A stretch of 41,639 nucleotides of DNA from the NCBI GenBank assembly GCA_028287285.1, contig JAQBPY010000032.1:1-41639 (forward strand). Direction: 5' to 3'. The stretch comes from Gemmatimonadota bacterium (GTDB taxonomy: Bacteria; Gemmatimonadota; Gemmatimonadetes; Gemmatimonadales; Gemmatimonadaceae). The notes beneath the pieces were generated by a model that saw only the letters and a program-made list of their open reading frames with translations, made no database searches and was not told the DNA's origin. A program made the position numbers and the translations under genes. Below, piece after piece: positions 31,646 to 40,337 of this stretch. Within the stretch, counting starts at the first letter, position 1. Each line of letters begins with the position of its first letter.

Positions 31646-33825
31646 TGCGCCGCGTGCCCAGGATCAGGCAGCACGATGCGAGCGACTGTGGCGTTGCGTG
31701 TCTGGCGAGCATCGCCCGATACCACAAGCAGCGCATACCACTCGCTCGGCTCCGACAATACGCGCAGACCGACAAGGCCGGCACGTCGCTGCTCGGTCTT
31801 ACCCATGCCGCGCAGCAGATCGGCTATTCGGCAAAAGGAGTCCGCGCGACACCGGAATCGTTGCAGCATGCGCCTACACCCGCCATCGCACATGTCGTGC
31901 TCGCGAATGGTGGACATCATTTCGTCGTTGTCGAGCGAGTGAACGAAAGCGAAGCCCATCTCATGGATCCGGATGGTGGCGAACGTCGCACCGAAACGCG
32001 TGCGACGTTCGACGCACGATGGAGTGGTGCCTTGTTGCTGCTCGCGCGAAATCCCAACGGCTCGTCGGCGGAAACTGTCACGGGGCGCGCCGAACGGGTG
32101 TGGCGCCTGGTGAAACCACATAAGAGCGCATTGGCCCAGGCGCTCGCCGGAGCGCTCGTGTACACGCTGCTCGGCCTCGCGACGTCGATCTACGTGCAGC
32201 AGATCGTGGACTCCGTGCTCGCCGATGGACGCGTTGGTCCACTGCACGTGATGACCGCCGCCATGCTTGCCATCGTGGTCGCGCAAACGGTCATTGGCGG
32301 GCTGCGCTCCGCTCTCATGACGCACGTCGGCCAGCACATCGACGCCGCCCTGATACTTGGCTATTACAGACACTTGCTCGCGCTGCCGCTTGGCTTCTTT
32401 GACCGGATGCGCGTGGGGGAGCTGACGTCCCGCATCACCGACGCCGTCAAGATTCGTGCGTTCGTGGGAGACGTCATCGTCGACGCCGTGGCGAACGTCC
32501 TCGTGATTGCGGCCAGTACTGCGATGATGTTCACCTACGACTGGCGGCTCGCCGCCTGGACAGTTGGCACCCTGCCCCTTTACGCGGCGCTTTACGCCAT
32601 CGGCTCACGTGTGAACCGGCGGCAGCAGCGTGCGCTCATGGAGCGCGGGGCCGCACTCGAATCGCAGATCGTGGAATCGCTGTCGGCCATGGGCACGGTA
32701 AAACGATTTGGCCTCGAGGAGCATGCATCGCTTGGCACCGAAGCGAAGTTCGTGCGTCTCTTCCGGAGCGCGGGCGAGGCGGCGCAGACGTCCATCTGGC
32801 TGGGGAGCACAGGAGCGTTCGTCAGCAGGGTGGCGACAATCGGACTGTTGTGGATCGGCGCCTCGCGCGCGCTCGCGCAGGAGGTGAGTGCCGGCCAGCT
32901 GATGTCCTGTTATGCGCTCCTTGGATTTCTTGCGGGGCCGGTGTTGTCACTCGTCGGATTCAGCCGAGTGGTGGAGGAAGCACGATCGGCTAGCGAACGG
33001 TTGTTCGAGATCATGGAGCTCGAGACGGAGACGCGCGTGGAGCCCGTTGCGCTGAACGTCGAACAGACGGGCGACGTCCGCTTCGAGCACGTGAGCTTCA
33101 GATATGGTGGTCGAGGGGCCGCGTTGGCGGATGTGTCGCTGGTGTGTGGACGTGGGCGTGTGACAGCCATCGTGGGCGAGAGTGGATCGGGCAAGAGCAC
33201 CGTCGCCGCGCTTGTGCAGCGACTGTATTCGCTGGATCAGGGGCGCATTACCATTGGTGGGCAGGACATTGCCAATGTGGAGCTCGCGAGCCTGCGCCGG
33301 CATGTGGCCGTGGTGCCGCAGACGATCGACCTGTTTGCCGGCACCATCCTGGAGAACCTCGCCCTGGGTGATCCGTCTCCGGATGTGGCCCGGATTGTTT
33401 CGTTATGCACAGACGTTGGATTGCGGGAGACCATCGAGCGCATGCCGCAGTCGTGGATGACGCAGGTGGGTGAGCGTGGGACCGCCCTGTCAGGTGGCGA
33501 GCGGCAGCGGCTGGCCCTCGTCCGCGCGCTGTACCGCGCGCCTGGCGTGCTCATTCTGGACGAGGCGACATCTGCGCTCGACAGTGTGAACGAGCAGTTC
33601 GTGCTGGACGTGATGCACCGCGCCGCGGAGCAGGGCACCACGGTCATCGTCATTGCGCACCGGTTGAGCACCATTGCAGCGGCGCATCATATCGTGGTCA
33701 TGGCGCGCGGGAGTGTCGTCGAGGAAGGCGACCACGACCATCTGTTCGCCATGGGTGGGGTGTATGGGACGTTATGGGCCCACCAGCACCCGGCGCCGCC
33801 GAGGCCATTGGCGATGGCGGGGTGA
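31642..33825 (+). CDS. peptidase-containing ABC transporter (C39 peptidase + exporter)
   Basis: The 727-residue protein cleaves and exports double-glycine peptides. The N-terminal C39 domain has Q10, C16 (RQHDASDCGVACLASIARYH), H93 (GHHFVVVERV) and D109 (LMDPDGG), the complete catalytic set. The membrane domain spans about 150-440. The ATPase has Walker A GESGSGKST near residue 512, LSGGERQRLAL, Walker B VLILDEATSALD and the H-loop IAHRLST. It is therefore a full PCAT exporter expected to process precursors A and B. The ATG at 31642 overlaps the adaptor stop; the next codon is also ATG. Confidence 0.95.
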   Translation: MMRRVPRIRQHDASDCGVACLASIARYHKQRIPLARLRQYAQTDKAGTSLLGLTHAAQQIGYSAKGVRATPESLQHAPTPAIAHVVLANGGHHFVVVERVNESEAHLMDPDGGERRTETRATFDARWSGALLLLARNPNGSSAETVTGRAERVWRLVKPHKSALAQALAGALVYTLLGLATSIYVQQIVDSVLADGRVGPLHVMTAAMLAIVVAQTVIGGLRSALMTHVGQHIDAALILGYYRHLLALPLGFFDRMRVGELTSRITDAVKIRAFVGDVIVDAVANVLVIAASTAMMFTYDWRLAAWTVGTLPLYAALYAIGSRVNRRQQRALMERGAALESQIVESLSAMGTVKRFGLEEHASLGTEAKFVRLFRSAGEAAQTSIWLGSTGAFVSRVATIGLLWIGASRALAQEVSAGQLMSCYALLGFLAGPVLSLVGFSRVVEEARSASERLFEIMELETETRVEPVALNVEQTGDVRFEHVSFRYGGRGAALADVSLVCGRGRVTAIVGESGSGKSTVAALVQRLYSLDQGRITIGGQDIANVELASLRRHVAVVPQTIDLFAGTILENLALGDPSPDVARIVSLCTDVGLRETIERMPQSWMTQVGERGTALSGGERQRLALVRALYRAPGVLILDEATSALDSVNEQFVLDVMHRAAEQGTTVIVIAHRLSTIAAAHHIVVMARGSVVEEGDHDHLFAMGGVYGTLWAHQHPAPPRPLAMAG

Positions 33826-33910
33826 GGATATTTGGTGTATATGTTTGTACGCAATTGCCACCGGCCCATGGGATATGCTGGTGCCGCCATTCACCTTCAC
33901 GCACCGGATC

Positions 33911-34525
33911 ATGAAGAAAGGAGCTGCACATTTGCCTGTGTCACTCGCCGTACTGGTCGCGACTGCGCTGGTGGCCGGCTGCGCACCGGCGCAGAAGGAA
34001 GACACGGTGGCGAGCCCGGTAATCAGCGTGACGCGACCGGGTGGCGAGCTGCCGACCGGAGAGATGGGCCCGGGCCGCAGCACGTCGTACGACCGGGCGA
34101 CCGATGATCATACCATTGTTGCCAAGTACGTGGCCCCTGTTCCTGCCATTTGGGCGGCCATGCTCAGCACCTTCAACGACCGGAAGGTGAACCTGACGCT
34201 GCTGGATCGGGCGGCGGGCCGGATGGGAGACACGTCCATGGTGCTGATGCGGCAGTGGAATGGGCAGTCGATGGCCGCCTACCTGAACTGCGGATCGAGC
34301 ATGACTGGCCCGCGGGCGAACGATGAGCGGATTCACGCCGTGCTGCTGGCGCAGATGAGCCGGTTGCGGGCGGATACCGTGGCGGTGGCTGTCCACTTTT
34401 CGGCCACGTCGCAGCCTATTGCCTCAGGCAATACGGGGACATTCGGTCAGTGTTCGAGCACGGCGCGGGCGGAGGAGGAGGTGTTGCGGGGGATCACGAC
34501 TCGGCTGAAGCTGGGCGGGATGTAG
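33911..34525 (+). CDS. putative lipoprotein of unknown function
   Basis: The 204-residue product starts at the ATG at 33911 and has a signal peptide with lipobox (LVATALVAGCAP). The mature part has two cysteines (YLNCGSSMTG and TFGQCSSTAR) spaced like a disulfide pair and an acidic helix (STARAEEEVLRGITTRL). No known family is recognised. It lies 85 nt after the ABC exporter, with a TATGCT box at 33874-33879, so it may have its own promoter. A role in bacteriocin immunity is possible but unsupported. Confidence 0.65.
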   Translation: MKKGAAHLPVSLAVLVATALVAGCAPAQKEDTVASPVISVTRPGGELPTGEMGPGRSTSYDRATDDHTIVAKYVAPVPAIWAAMLSTFNDRKVNLTLLDRAAGRMGDTSMVLMRQWNGQSMAAYLNCGSSMTGPRANDERIHAVLLAQMSRLRADTVAVAVHFSATSQPIASGNTGTFGQCSSTARAEEEVLRGITTRLKLGGM

Positions 34526-34572
34526 GCCGGGGGGTACACCAGCCGGGCCGGGGTCGCTAAACTATTGGTCGG

Positions 34573-34578
34573 TATGCT
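34573..34578 (+). promoter_or_regulatory. -10 box of tRNA-Phe
   Basis: TATGCT lies 8 nt before the mature 5' end of the tRNA. No -35 was recognised. Confidence 0.35.
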
Positions 34579-34583
34579 GATAG

Positions 34584-34659
<76 letters not shown>

Positions 34660-34875
34660 TACGCGGAAACAGTTGTGAAATATAGAGTTACAAATGAGAA
34701 CGGTCACCCAGAGATGGTGGCCGTTTGTCGTAATAGTCCCGAAAAAGTCCCCAAGTTAGAGCAGTCTGCCAATTGCCCCGCGAAACAGGACATCAATCAC
34801 AATCCTGACCTCAGCCCTCATATCACTGAACCGGAGCATTTGGATAGATCCGTTCACTCAGCCAGATAGCCTGCC
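34660..34875. other. 216-bp gap between tRNA-Phe and the DUF4145 remnant
   Basis: No coding region or integrase is visible. I found no second copy of the tRNA 3' end in the remaining window, so an attachment-site duplicate would have to lie further to the right. Confidence 0.4.
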
Positions 34876-35554
34876 GTGGACCTGCCCGCACTGCTCAGCG
34901 GCGAAGCTTCGCGTCGTGGCAAAACCCTGTACGAAGGGGAGACGCGGGGATCCGGAGACGCCCACACTGAAGACGGTTGGGGGTCAGAGTGGATAGACGG
35001 CCGCCTTTCATGCATGCCTGATTGCTCCAACTGTTCTGGTAAAATCGCACTCGCGGGTACGTACACGGTGCGCGACGAACGAGGGTACGCCTACGGCGAT
35101 GAGGTTGGTGGCTATGTCAAGTATTACAAGCCCAGTATTTCACAGATGCGTCCCACATAATAGAAGTTCCGGGTGACGTGCCCGAATCCGTGCGAGGAGA
35201 GGTCACCCAGTCTTTTCAGCTATTCTGGTGCGATCCACTGGCGTGCGCCAATAAGATCCGCATTGTGATTGAAGCACTCCTCACCGCGCAGCGAGTTAAT
35301 CATTCCACCGACGGTCCAAGAACAGGAAAGCCGCATAGAATGCTCAAGCTGCATCATCGGATCGAGCTGTCGTGAAGAAAAATGGTCAGCTAGCCGACAA
35401 ACTCATGGCTATAAAATGGGTCGGCAATGCTGGCAGTCATGCTGACGTCGTAGCCGAGAATGACCTTCTGGATGCATATGATATTCTTTGCTTCGTCCTT
35501 GATGAGCTATATGTCAAACGAAGCAAGAGAATAGGAGCGCTCGCACGACTATAA
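34876..35554 (+). pseudogene. DUF4145-family gene broken by two frameshifts
   Basis: The reading frame shifts near 35130 and again near 35372. Read together the pieces give the DUF4145 pattern. First come a paired-cysteine segment (CMPDCSNCSGKIALAGTY) and VGGYVKYYKP. After the shift come AQYFTDASHIIEVPGDVPES and SFQLFWCDPLACANKIRIVI. After the second shift come KKNGQLADKLMAIKWVGNAG and a helix (LLDAYDILCFVLDELYVKR). DUF4145 is often found with restriction or other defence genes. It may be a true pseudogene or reflect sequencing errors; the second shift lies at an A-run. Confidence 0.7.
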
Positions 35555-35646
35555 ATCGTCGCGAGGGCCGCGCTCCAAAAGACATCCAAAACGATCGTGG
35601 GTCCTCCCTTACTGCAAACCAATATCACGATACGACAACCCTAGCG

Positions 35647-35667
35647 TTACACTTGACAGATGTGTAA
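35647..35667. promoter_or_regulatory. inverted repeat overlapping a TTGACA box
   Basis: TTACAC (35647-35652) and GTGTAA (35662-35667) flank a 9-nt centre that contains most of a TTGACA -35-like hexamer (35653-35658). It lies about 75 bp before the DUF262 gene, so it could be an operator for it. No good -10 was found at the standard distance. Confidence 0.35.
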
Positions 35668-35739
35668 ATGAAAACGGTCGAATCTCTTCGGTAGATCGGC
35701 CGAGAAGACCGCAACAACCCAGGCAATGGCAAATCGAAG

Positions 35740-37584
35740 ATGGCCACCTTTGATTCAACCAAGACAGCGCTGAGCAAACTGCTCGAACAGATTGTCCATG
35801 GTGAAATACAACTGCCTGACTTCCAGCGGGGTTGGGTCTGGGATGATTCGCACATACGATCACTATTAGTCAGTATCGCACGCTCCTTCCCGATAGGCAG
35901 CGTGATGCTTTTGGAAACAGGTGGGGCTGCGCGGTTCCAGATACGGCTTGTTGAAGGGGTGGAGCTTTCAACAAGCCAGAACGTTCTTGTAGAAAACCTC
36001 ATCCTCGACGGCCAACAGCGTCTTACGTCTCTCACGCAGGTGCTAAAGCTTACGGCACCTGTAAGTACACGGGATGACAAGGGGAAAGAGGTACGCAGAC
36101 TCTACTACATTGATATCGAAAAGGCCCTCTCCGGTAGCGGCTATCTCGACGAAGCGATAGTCGCGGTGGATGAGAGGCGAACACTACGTGCGAATTTCGG
36201 TAGAGATGTCATCCTCGATCTTACCTCAAGAGACAAGGAATTTGAGGCCTTCTGTTTTCCATGCAATCAGATTCTAAATTCCGATGAATGGGAAGAAGGT
36301 TTGATGGCGCACGATGCAGCAAAGTTCGCGCGCTATATGGAATTTCGAAGACGTGTTCTGAATGCCTTCCGGGAATATCAGATACCCGTTATTGAGCTGA
36401 AGAAGGAGACCAGTAAAGAAGCTGTGTGTCTCGTTTTTGAAAAAGTCAATACGGGTGGAGTTCCGCTCTCTGTTTTTGAACTCGCGACAGCAACCTACGC
36501 TGCCGATGGATTCAATCTTCGAGATGATTGGTATGGAAGAACAACCGCCAAAATACCAGGCAGACATCGGCAGTTCGCAGCGAAACCACTCCTGCGCGAT
36601 ATTCAACCGACCGAGTTCCTTCAAGGCCTGTCGCTTCTGTTCACCCTTGAACAGCGACGTGCAGACGTGGCCGCCGGCAAAGGAGGCAAGGAGATTACCG
36701 CCGTAAGTGCGAAGCGTGAACACGTCCTTGCCTTACCACTCGATGCGTACATGAAATGGGCGGACAAGTTGATGAACGGTTTTTTTAGAGCCGATCAATT
36801 TCTACGCATGGAGGGTTTCTATCACCCAAAGTTTTTGCCATACCGTAGCCAGCTCATCCCGCTAGCTACCACAATGGTTCACTTGGGGGACAGGTGGTTA
36901 GAGCCTGTTGTAAAACAAAAACTGGCTCGGTGGTATTGGAGTGGAGTTCTCGGCGAACTGTATGGTGGAGCAGTAGAGACAAGAATTGCACTAGATCTAC
37001 AAAATGTCCTCGCGTGGATCGATGATTCTGATGCTCCAGAACCAATAACAGTGTCTGCCGCAGGCTTTCAGCCCTCACGACTCGACACGCTTCGGACGCG
37101 CACGAGTGCGGCGTATCGCGGGATCTATGTACTGCTCCAACGGCAAGGATCAAAGGATTTCTTCTGGAAAGCACGTATGGTCGATCTCGATCGAGATGAA
37201 ATTAAGATCGACATACATCACATCTTTCCCAAGGACTGGTGTGGCGCTCACGGCATTGTACCAAGAGTTTTCAACTCTATCATAAATAAGACGGCGATTT
37301 CCTATAAGGCCAATCGGATGATTGGTGGAAAGGCACCGTCAAAGTATCTCCAGCAGATTCAAACACACGCACAGGTACAAATATCAGAAAGAGAGCAGGA
37401 TGAAATTCTTGAGTCCCATCTAATTGCTCCGAGTCTCCTGAGAGCAGACGACTTCACCGGGTTTATGGATGCGCGGAAGCTGGCCTTACTTGAAGTCATC
37501 GCATCTGCAATGGGGAAAGCAATACTTCTAATCGGCGGCGATGCTCCGATCGAGGATGACGACGAGGAGGACTCGGATGAGTAG
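35740..37584 (+). CDS. DUF262/DUF1524 (GmrSD-like) putative nuclease, candidate defence protein
   Basis: The 614-residue protein has the DUF262 ParB-like N-terminus: LPDFQRGWVW near residue 25 and DGQQRLTSL with D90-x3-R94, the NTP-handling motif. The C-terminal HNH-like DUF1524 part reads IDIHHIFPKDWC with the His pair at 493-494, followed by FNSIINKTAISYKANRMIGG. GmrSD/BrxU relatives are type IV restriction enzymes that cut glucosylated DNA, usually fused in one chain as here. The acidic tail (DDDEEDSDE) is unusual. AT-rich codon use and the tRNA island setting suggest horizontal gain. Confidence 0.8.
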   Translation: MATFDSTKTALSKLLEQIVHGEIQLPDFQRGWVWDDSHIRSLLVSIARSFPIGSVMLLETGGAARFQIRLVEGVELSTSQNVLVENLILDGQQRLTSLTQVLKLTAPVSTRDDKGKEVRRLYYIDIEKALSGSGYLDEAIVAVDERRTLRANFGRDVILDLTSRDKEFEAFCFPCNQILNSDEWEEGLMAHDAAKFARYMEFRRRVLNAFREYQIPVIELKKETSKEAVCLVFEKVNTGGVPLSVFELATATYAADGFNLRDDWYGRTTAKIPGRHRQFAAKPLLRDIQPTEFLQGLSLLFTLEQRRADVAAGKGGKEITAVSAKREHVLALPLDAYMKWADKLMNGFFRADQFLRMEGFYHPKFLPYRSQLIPLATTMVHLGDRWLEPVVKQKLARWYWSGVLGELYGGAVETRIALDLQNVLAWIDDSDAPEPITVSAAGFQPSRLDTLRTRTSAAYRGIYVLLQRQGSKDFFWKARMVDLDRDEIKIDIHHIFPKDWCGAHGIVPRVFNSIINKTAISYKANRMIGGKAPSKYLQQIQTHAQVQISEREQDEILESHLIAPSLLRADDFTGFMDARKLALLEVIASAMGKAILLIGGDAPIEDDDEEDSDE

Positions 37585-37664
37585 CCGATGAATTCTCGTG
37601 AATACTGAGAAGCTGTAGGGCAGCAAACAGAAGCAGACATCTCGTTTGAAATGGAGGGGTCCTT

Positions 37665-38820
37665 TTAGTGGAGATAACAGGAGTCGTGAGCTGGGATCAG
37701 GCCGCTGCAGCGAGCGGGTTGTGCGGTGAAGTAAGCCGCGTTTGGGGTGCGGTCTTCGAGGCTAGAATGGGGACGACACGTATTGTAGAAGCCGAGATTC
37801 CGGCTGATTCCGGCTGATTCCGGCTGATCCCGGCGGAGACCGAATCGTAGGCGTGCAGGTACACCTCCTCGTACTTGAGCGAGCGCTAGAGCCGTTCGAC
37901 GAAGACGTTGTCCCACCAACAGCCTTTGCGTCCATGCTGATCCGGATGCCGTGATCCAAGAAAAGTCCGATGAAGCGCCCTACTGGTAAATTGCGCTTGA
38001 TCGGTGTTGAAGATCTCCGGGCACCCGAAGCGCGCCAGCGCGTCCTCGACGGCGGCGATACAGAACGCACGGTCGAGCGTGATCGAGACGCGCCAGCTCA
38101 GGACGCGCCGGCTCGCCCAGTCGAGCACCGCGGCGAGATAGACAACGCCGTGTGCCGTCGGGATGTACGTGATGTCCATCGCCCACACCGCATTCGGACG
38201 GGTGATGGTCCATGCCGCCACAAGTACGGGTACACCGGATGGGCGCGATGCCGACGGCTGGTGCCCGGTTGCGGGCAGATCGCGGCGATACCCATGTGGA
38301 GCATCCGCGTCCCGATGCGACGTCGGCCGACGCCTGAGACTCGCCCCGCAGCAAGAGGCGCAACATCCGCGCGCCGGCGAAGGGAAAGCCGAGGTGCAGT
38401 GCGCCGATCGCGCGCATCAGCGCGAGGTCGTAGTCGCCCATCGGGCGTGGGACAGAGTATCCCCCGGCTGGCGCCGAGCGCGTCAGCCTGCCGGGTGATC
38501 GAGAGCGCATGCGTGCGATCGATCATCACGTGGCGCTCAGCAGGCCGGCCTTGCTGAGCGCGTGTTCTAAAAATCATCATCGAGCGCCAGCTCGCCAATC
38601 TTCGCGTAGTGTTTTGACATCCACGACCGGTTCCGTGGGCACGCCGCCCCCGAATACGGTGGCGGTCCCGTTCAGCAACTGGTCTTTTCACGCGGTGATC
38701 TGCGGGATGGACATCGAATCGCTTGGCCAACTCGGCGAGGATTCCTTCGTTCCGCACGGCGGCCAAGGCGGCCTTGGCTTTGAAGGCGGCGGCATGATTG
38801 CGATGGGCACGTCTCGGCAT
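37665..38820 (-). mobile_element. decayed IS3-family insertion sequence (orfA + orfB remnants)
   Basis: OrfA begins at the ATG at 38820 (RAHRNHAAAFKAKAALAAV), then frame breaks follow. OrfB blocks in scattered frames are MIDRTHALSITRQADALGAS, ALMRAIGALHLGFPFAGARM, WAMDITYIPTAHGVVYLAAV, IFNTDQAQFTS and YNTCRPHSSLEDRTPNAAYF. The order matches IS3-group transposases with a DDE rve domain. Several frameshifts, and a 10-bp tandem repeat inside the rve part (37796-37834, unit CGGCTGATTC, about three copies), show it is dead. Terminal inverted repeats were not identified, so the true ends may extend past these limits. Confidence 0.8.
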
Positions 38821-39088
38821 GGTGCAACTCCCTGATGCTGGCGAACAATGTCGCCGATGGAGCGCCCTTGTCTAGTTATCCAATCTGTTCAGAATCGTGA
38901 TACCACTTTCTTCGTCAATGTGGCGAGACCGTTGTCCTCTGAGGACGGAGCGTTTCCAAGGCGCCGGTCCAGATCCCGAAGAAGGTCGAACCTGCGCTGC
39001 CTCGGACGTTATGTCAATAATAGAGCGCCGTTAAGTCCTTACTTGACGTCCACTGTGTCGAACGGACGGGAATACTGTCCGACGCGCT
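38821..39088. other. 268-bp gap right of the IS remnant
   Basis: A short minus-strand stretch near 38890-39000 (RQRRFDLLRDLDRRLGNAPS) has coding-like composition but no start and a stop soon after. Otherwise I see nothing recognisable. It may be the end of a gene cut by the insertion. Confidence 0.3.
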
Positions 39089-39700
39089 TTACTCAGAACT
39101 CGCGCACAGTGCATCGGCCGCCAATTGCAGAGTGGCCTTCATCACCTCTCTACTGTCACCAAGCGAGAACATCTGATCGACACTTCTAATGGCACGACGA
39201 TAGAGCCCTTCGATTGAGGCGATGGCGGCTTCAGGTGAGTGTGTGCGCGCGAAGTCACGACCAATCTCTATCAGTAAGCCGAGCCATAAATCGGCTGAGA
39301 TCGGGGTATCGAGAATCTCGATTGAACCCTCATAGGACACCCATTCTTCGACAGAATCCTGCCACGCCTGCGAGCCCAATACGACAGATCCGTTACAGGT
39401 GTGAGCGTAGAGCCGGAGATCTGAATCTTGACGCCAGCTACCGGCTTTCAGGCATTCAACCGAGGCGGTACGTCCCTCCACCGCAAAGCCGTCATGTTGG
39501 TGACACGGATGGGCGAGCAGAATCAAACAATCACCAGTATCATTGCGGACGAGGGGCGCAGTCGGAGCTTTTGCTGAGACATTGATCGTACGTACAACAA
39601 ATGGCGAGCGAGCCAGCGCCTCAGCCAACACAGCCACGGCGTCACGGCCAAACCGTGGGACCTGAGCAACCGCGATAACTACCTCCGGGACATTACTCAT
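39089..39700 (-). CDS. small protein with caspase/CHAT-like His and Cys motifs
   Basis: The 203-residue protein has no family I can name. Its middle looks like a caspase-type sandwich: strand LILLAHPCHQHDGFAVEG carries H64, H67 and H69, and strand LRLYAHTCNGSVVL carries C102 in a TCNGS context, like the ACxSG catalytic loop of CHAT/caspase proteases. The following VSYEGSIEIL also fits. The C-terminal half is helical. Its start overlaps the response-regulator stop by 8 nt, so it is in the same operon. A protease effector controlled by a two-component system is an inference. Confidence 0.5.
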   Translation of the reverse strand: MSNVPEVVIAVAQVPRFGRDAVAVLAEALARSPFVVRTINVSAKAPTAPLVRNDTGDCLILLAHPCHQHDGFAVEGRTASVECLKAGSWRQDSDLRLYAHTCNGSVVLGSQAWQDSVEEWVSYEGSIEILDTPISADLWLGLLIEIGRDFARTHSPEAAIASIEGLYRRAIRSVDQMFSLGDSREVMKATLQLAADALCASSE

Positions 39701-40337
39701 CTCGATTAGCGCTCAAATTTGCGCGGAGCCATGCACGTATGTACTTCTTGCCACGCGGCCGAAGCTTGAGCACATCATCAAGCAATTCTGCTAGCGAAAA
39801 CGAGTCGGGTCCGCTCAGGACCTTTGCGGTCAAATCGCGCGACTCACGAATGTGATTCGCAAACGTCTCGGCGATAGAACGCTCGAATTCAATATCACCC
39901 ACCATCTCATGCTCCAGGTCCGGCGTGCCTACTATGTTCAAATCACCATCGTCGACATTGATACCGAAGACCTCATCCATCATATCGACAAGGCCATCGT
40001 GCTTTTCGTAATGCTTAGCGTCAATGTCAGCAAGCTCTCCAGAAACGCGCCCGGCAGCAGTCTGGGTAGTATAAAGAACGAGCCGAAGGCTCTTATTGAT
40101 GCGCCGGGCCCGCTGAAGTATCTCTAAGCCTGATTCTTCACCAAGATTTAGGTCGGCGATGAGCACATCCAACACACCGTCTCTCACCCATCCGATGGCG
40201 TCTTGTGCCTTTGCCGTTAGCATGAGATGGGCAGGGCTATGGTGCGCTTCGTTCAGTCGGCTCATGAGTTGTCGCATGACGTGATTGTCGTCGATAAAGC
40301 CGATGCGTCTTACTATGGTCATGCCGCCTGCACTCAT
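39693..40337 (-). CDS. response regulator with uncharacterised C-terminal output region
   Basis: The 214-residue protein has an intact receiver domain: D16/D17 (GFIDDNH), phospho-acceptor D62 (IADLNLGEESG), T90/T91 (VLYTTQT) and K112 (YEKHDG). Residues 126-214 are helical and do not resemble any DNA-binding domain I know (SLAELLDDVLKLRPRGKKYI). Output could be by protein-protein contact. The start at 40337 overlaps the kinase stop as ATGA. The frame is open to 40412 but the receiver begins only after MSAGGMTIVRR. Confidence 0.78.
   Translation of the reverse strand: MSAGGMTIVRRIGFIDDNHVMRQLMSRLNEAHHSPAHLMLTAKAQDAIGWVRDGVLDVLIADLNLGEESGLEILQRARRINKSLRLVLYTTQTAAGRVSGELADIDAKHYEKHDGLVDMMDEVFGINVDDGDLNIVGTPDLEHEMVGDIEFERSIAETFANHIRESRDLTAKVLSGPDSFSLAELLDDVLKLRPRGKKYIRAWLRANLSANRDE

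Noticed and set aside
35178..35375. stand-alone 65-residue gene
   Set aside because: It joins the frames on both sides into one DUF4145 protein, so it is a fragment of a frameshifted gene.
38098..38820. 240-residue minus-strand protein as an intact gene
   Set aside because: Only its first 39 residues look like OrfA; the remainder is out-of-frame transposase, so it is part of the IS remnant.
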